Source: an uncultured Eubacteriales bacterium (lineage in GTDB: Bacteria > Bacillota > Clostridia > Oscillospirales > CAG-272). Taken from it: a stretch of 18,160 nucleotides of DNA. The first letter of the stretch is position 1. Each line of letters begins with the position of its first letter. The stretch lies in contig CAKSUH010000005.1 in the NCBI GenBank assembly GCA_934500855.1, forward strand, positions 1 to 18,160. Reading direction: 5' to 3'. The notes beneath the pieces are model-generated. The model saw nothing but the letters and a program-made list of their open reading frames with translations. It did not search any database and had not been told where the DNA came from. This document shows, piece by piece, positions 13,766 through 18,160 of the stretch. The position numbers and the translations under genes are program-made.

Positions 13766-13964
13766 GTGCGATAGCCGCACTCTGCAACAAATTCACACCT
13801 CCCCAAGCACAAAAACTTCCCCCAAGCGCACCCGCCTAAAACACAGCAAAACAACTTTTCGCAATGCAAAGGCGGGTGCTCTTGGGGGAAGTTCTCGGGA
13901 GGTCAGGGAGGTTTGGAGGGTAGGAACCCCTCTCCGAAAGAGGGGTTCCTGCGCCTCCAAGGTC
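13766..13964 (-). repeat. Type-A structured 3' element, rpoC copy
   Basis: Read on the - strand, 3 nt after the rpoC stop it begins GACCTTGGAGG; hairpin 1 pairs 13922-13933 with 13939-13950 inside an outer 7-bp stem (13913-13919 with 13954-13960). A CCTCC spacer leads to hairpin 2, with 24-nt arms (13870-13893 with 13814-13837, one mismatch) and a 32-nt loop, ending TTTTTGTG. GTGCGGCTATCGCAC (13766-13780) closes it as hairpin 3. The order, spacing and many bases match the rny copy at 4812-5014. Confidence 0.8.
13811..13893 (-). terminator. Terminator of rpoC (long-stem hairpin 2)
   Basis: Arms of 24 nt pair at 23 positions around a 32-nt loop, and TTTTT follows on the - strand. With the first hairpin (13922-13950) it would end the rpoBC transcript before the ZIP gene. 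Confidence 0.7.
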
Positions 13965-13967
13965 TTC

Positions 13968-17522
<3,555 letters not shown>

Positions 17523-17546
17523 CGTTATTCTCCCTCTGCAACACAA

Positions 17547-18160
<614 letters not shown>

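Overview
The window looks like chromosomal DNA of an anaerobic, low-oxygen-lifestyle member of the Bacillota, class Clostridia, probably a gut-type lineage related to the Oscillospirales. This is inferred from RNase Y, a small FtrB-like ferredoxin-thioredoxin reductase protein, a TSCPD-domain protein, a clostridial-type HtpG, AI-2E family permeases, strong GGAGG-type ribosome binding sites, GC-rich coding regions, and many short structured dispersed repeats. I ran no database search, so the taxon is a judgement from protein features only.

Layout. At 1-50 is the tail of an unidentified + strand gene, which shares a 19-bp-stem terminator with a convergent two-gene thiol-redox unit (FtrB-like protein then thioredoxin, - strand, 649 to 113). 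Divergent from it is one long + strand gene (792-2897) that joins a GT4-type glycosyltransferase to a CsaB-type polysaccharide pyruvyl transferase. Next comes rny (RNase Y, 3230-4795) behind a near-consensus sigma-A promoter and a self-closing structured leader. From 4812 to 5665 lies a gene-free repeat region. A - strand operon follows: htpG, a prephenate-dehydratase-like protein of unknown role, and a TSCPD four-cysteine protein (8665 to 5693). After a second repeat region (8700-9340) comes a - strand pair of AI-2E family permeases whose genes overlap by 4 bp (12488 to 9355) and have their own promoter. Then come a ZIP-family metal transporter (13460 to 12657), a third repeat region (13563-13964), and the RNA polymerase genes rpoC and the 3' part of rpoB (18160 to 13968, - strand).

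The coding genes are mostly recognisable housekeeping or membrane genes. The least expected content lies between them. Two homologous ~200-bp elements follow the stop codons of rny and rpoC. Each has a first hairpin, then a second hairpin with 24-nt arms and a 32-34-nt loop ending in TTTTT, then a third small hairpin. The stems differ in sequence but keep their pairing. A second family of ~170-250-bp repeats (three copies plus a short fourth) starts with the same kind of first hairpin but has a different second hairpin, again with paired changes in the stem. Two further elements have imperfect terminal inverted repeats. These read as families of structured, probably transcribed, mobile or amplified 3'-end elements, and they are the main subject of the findings.
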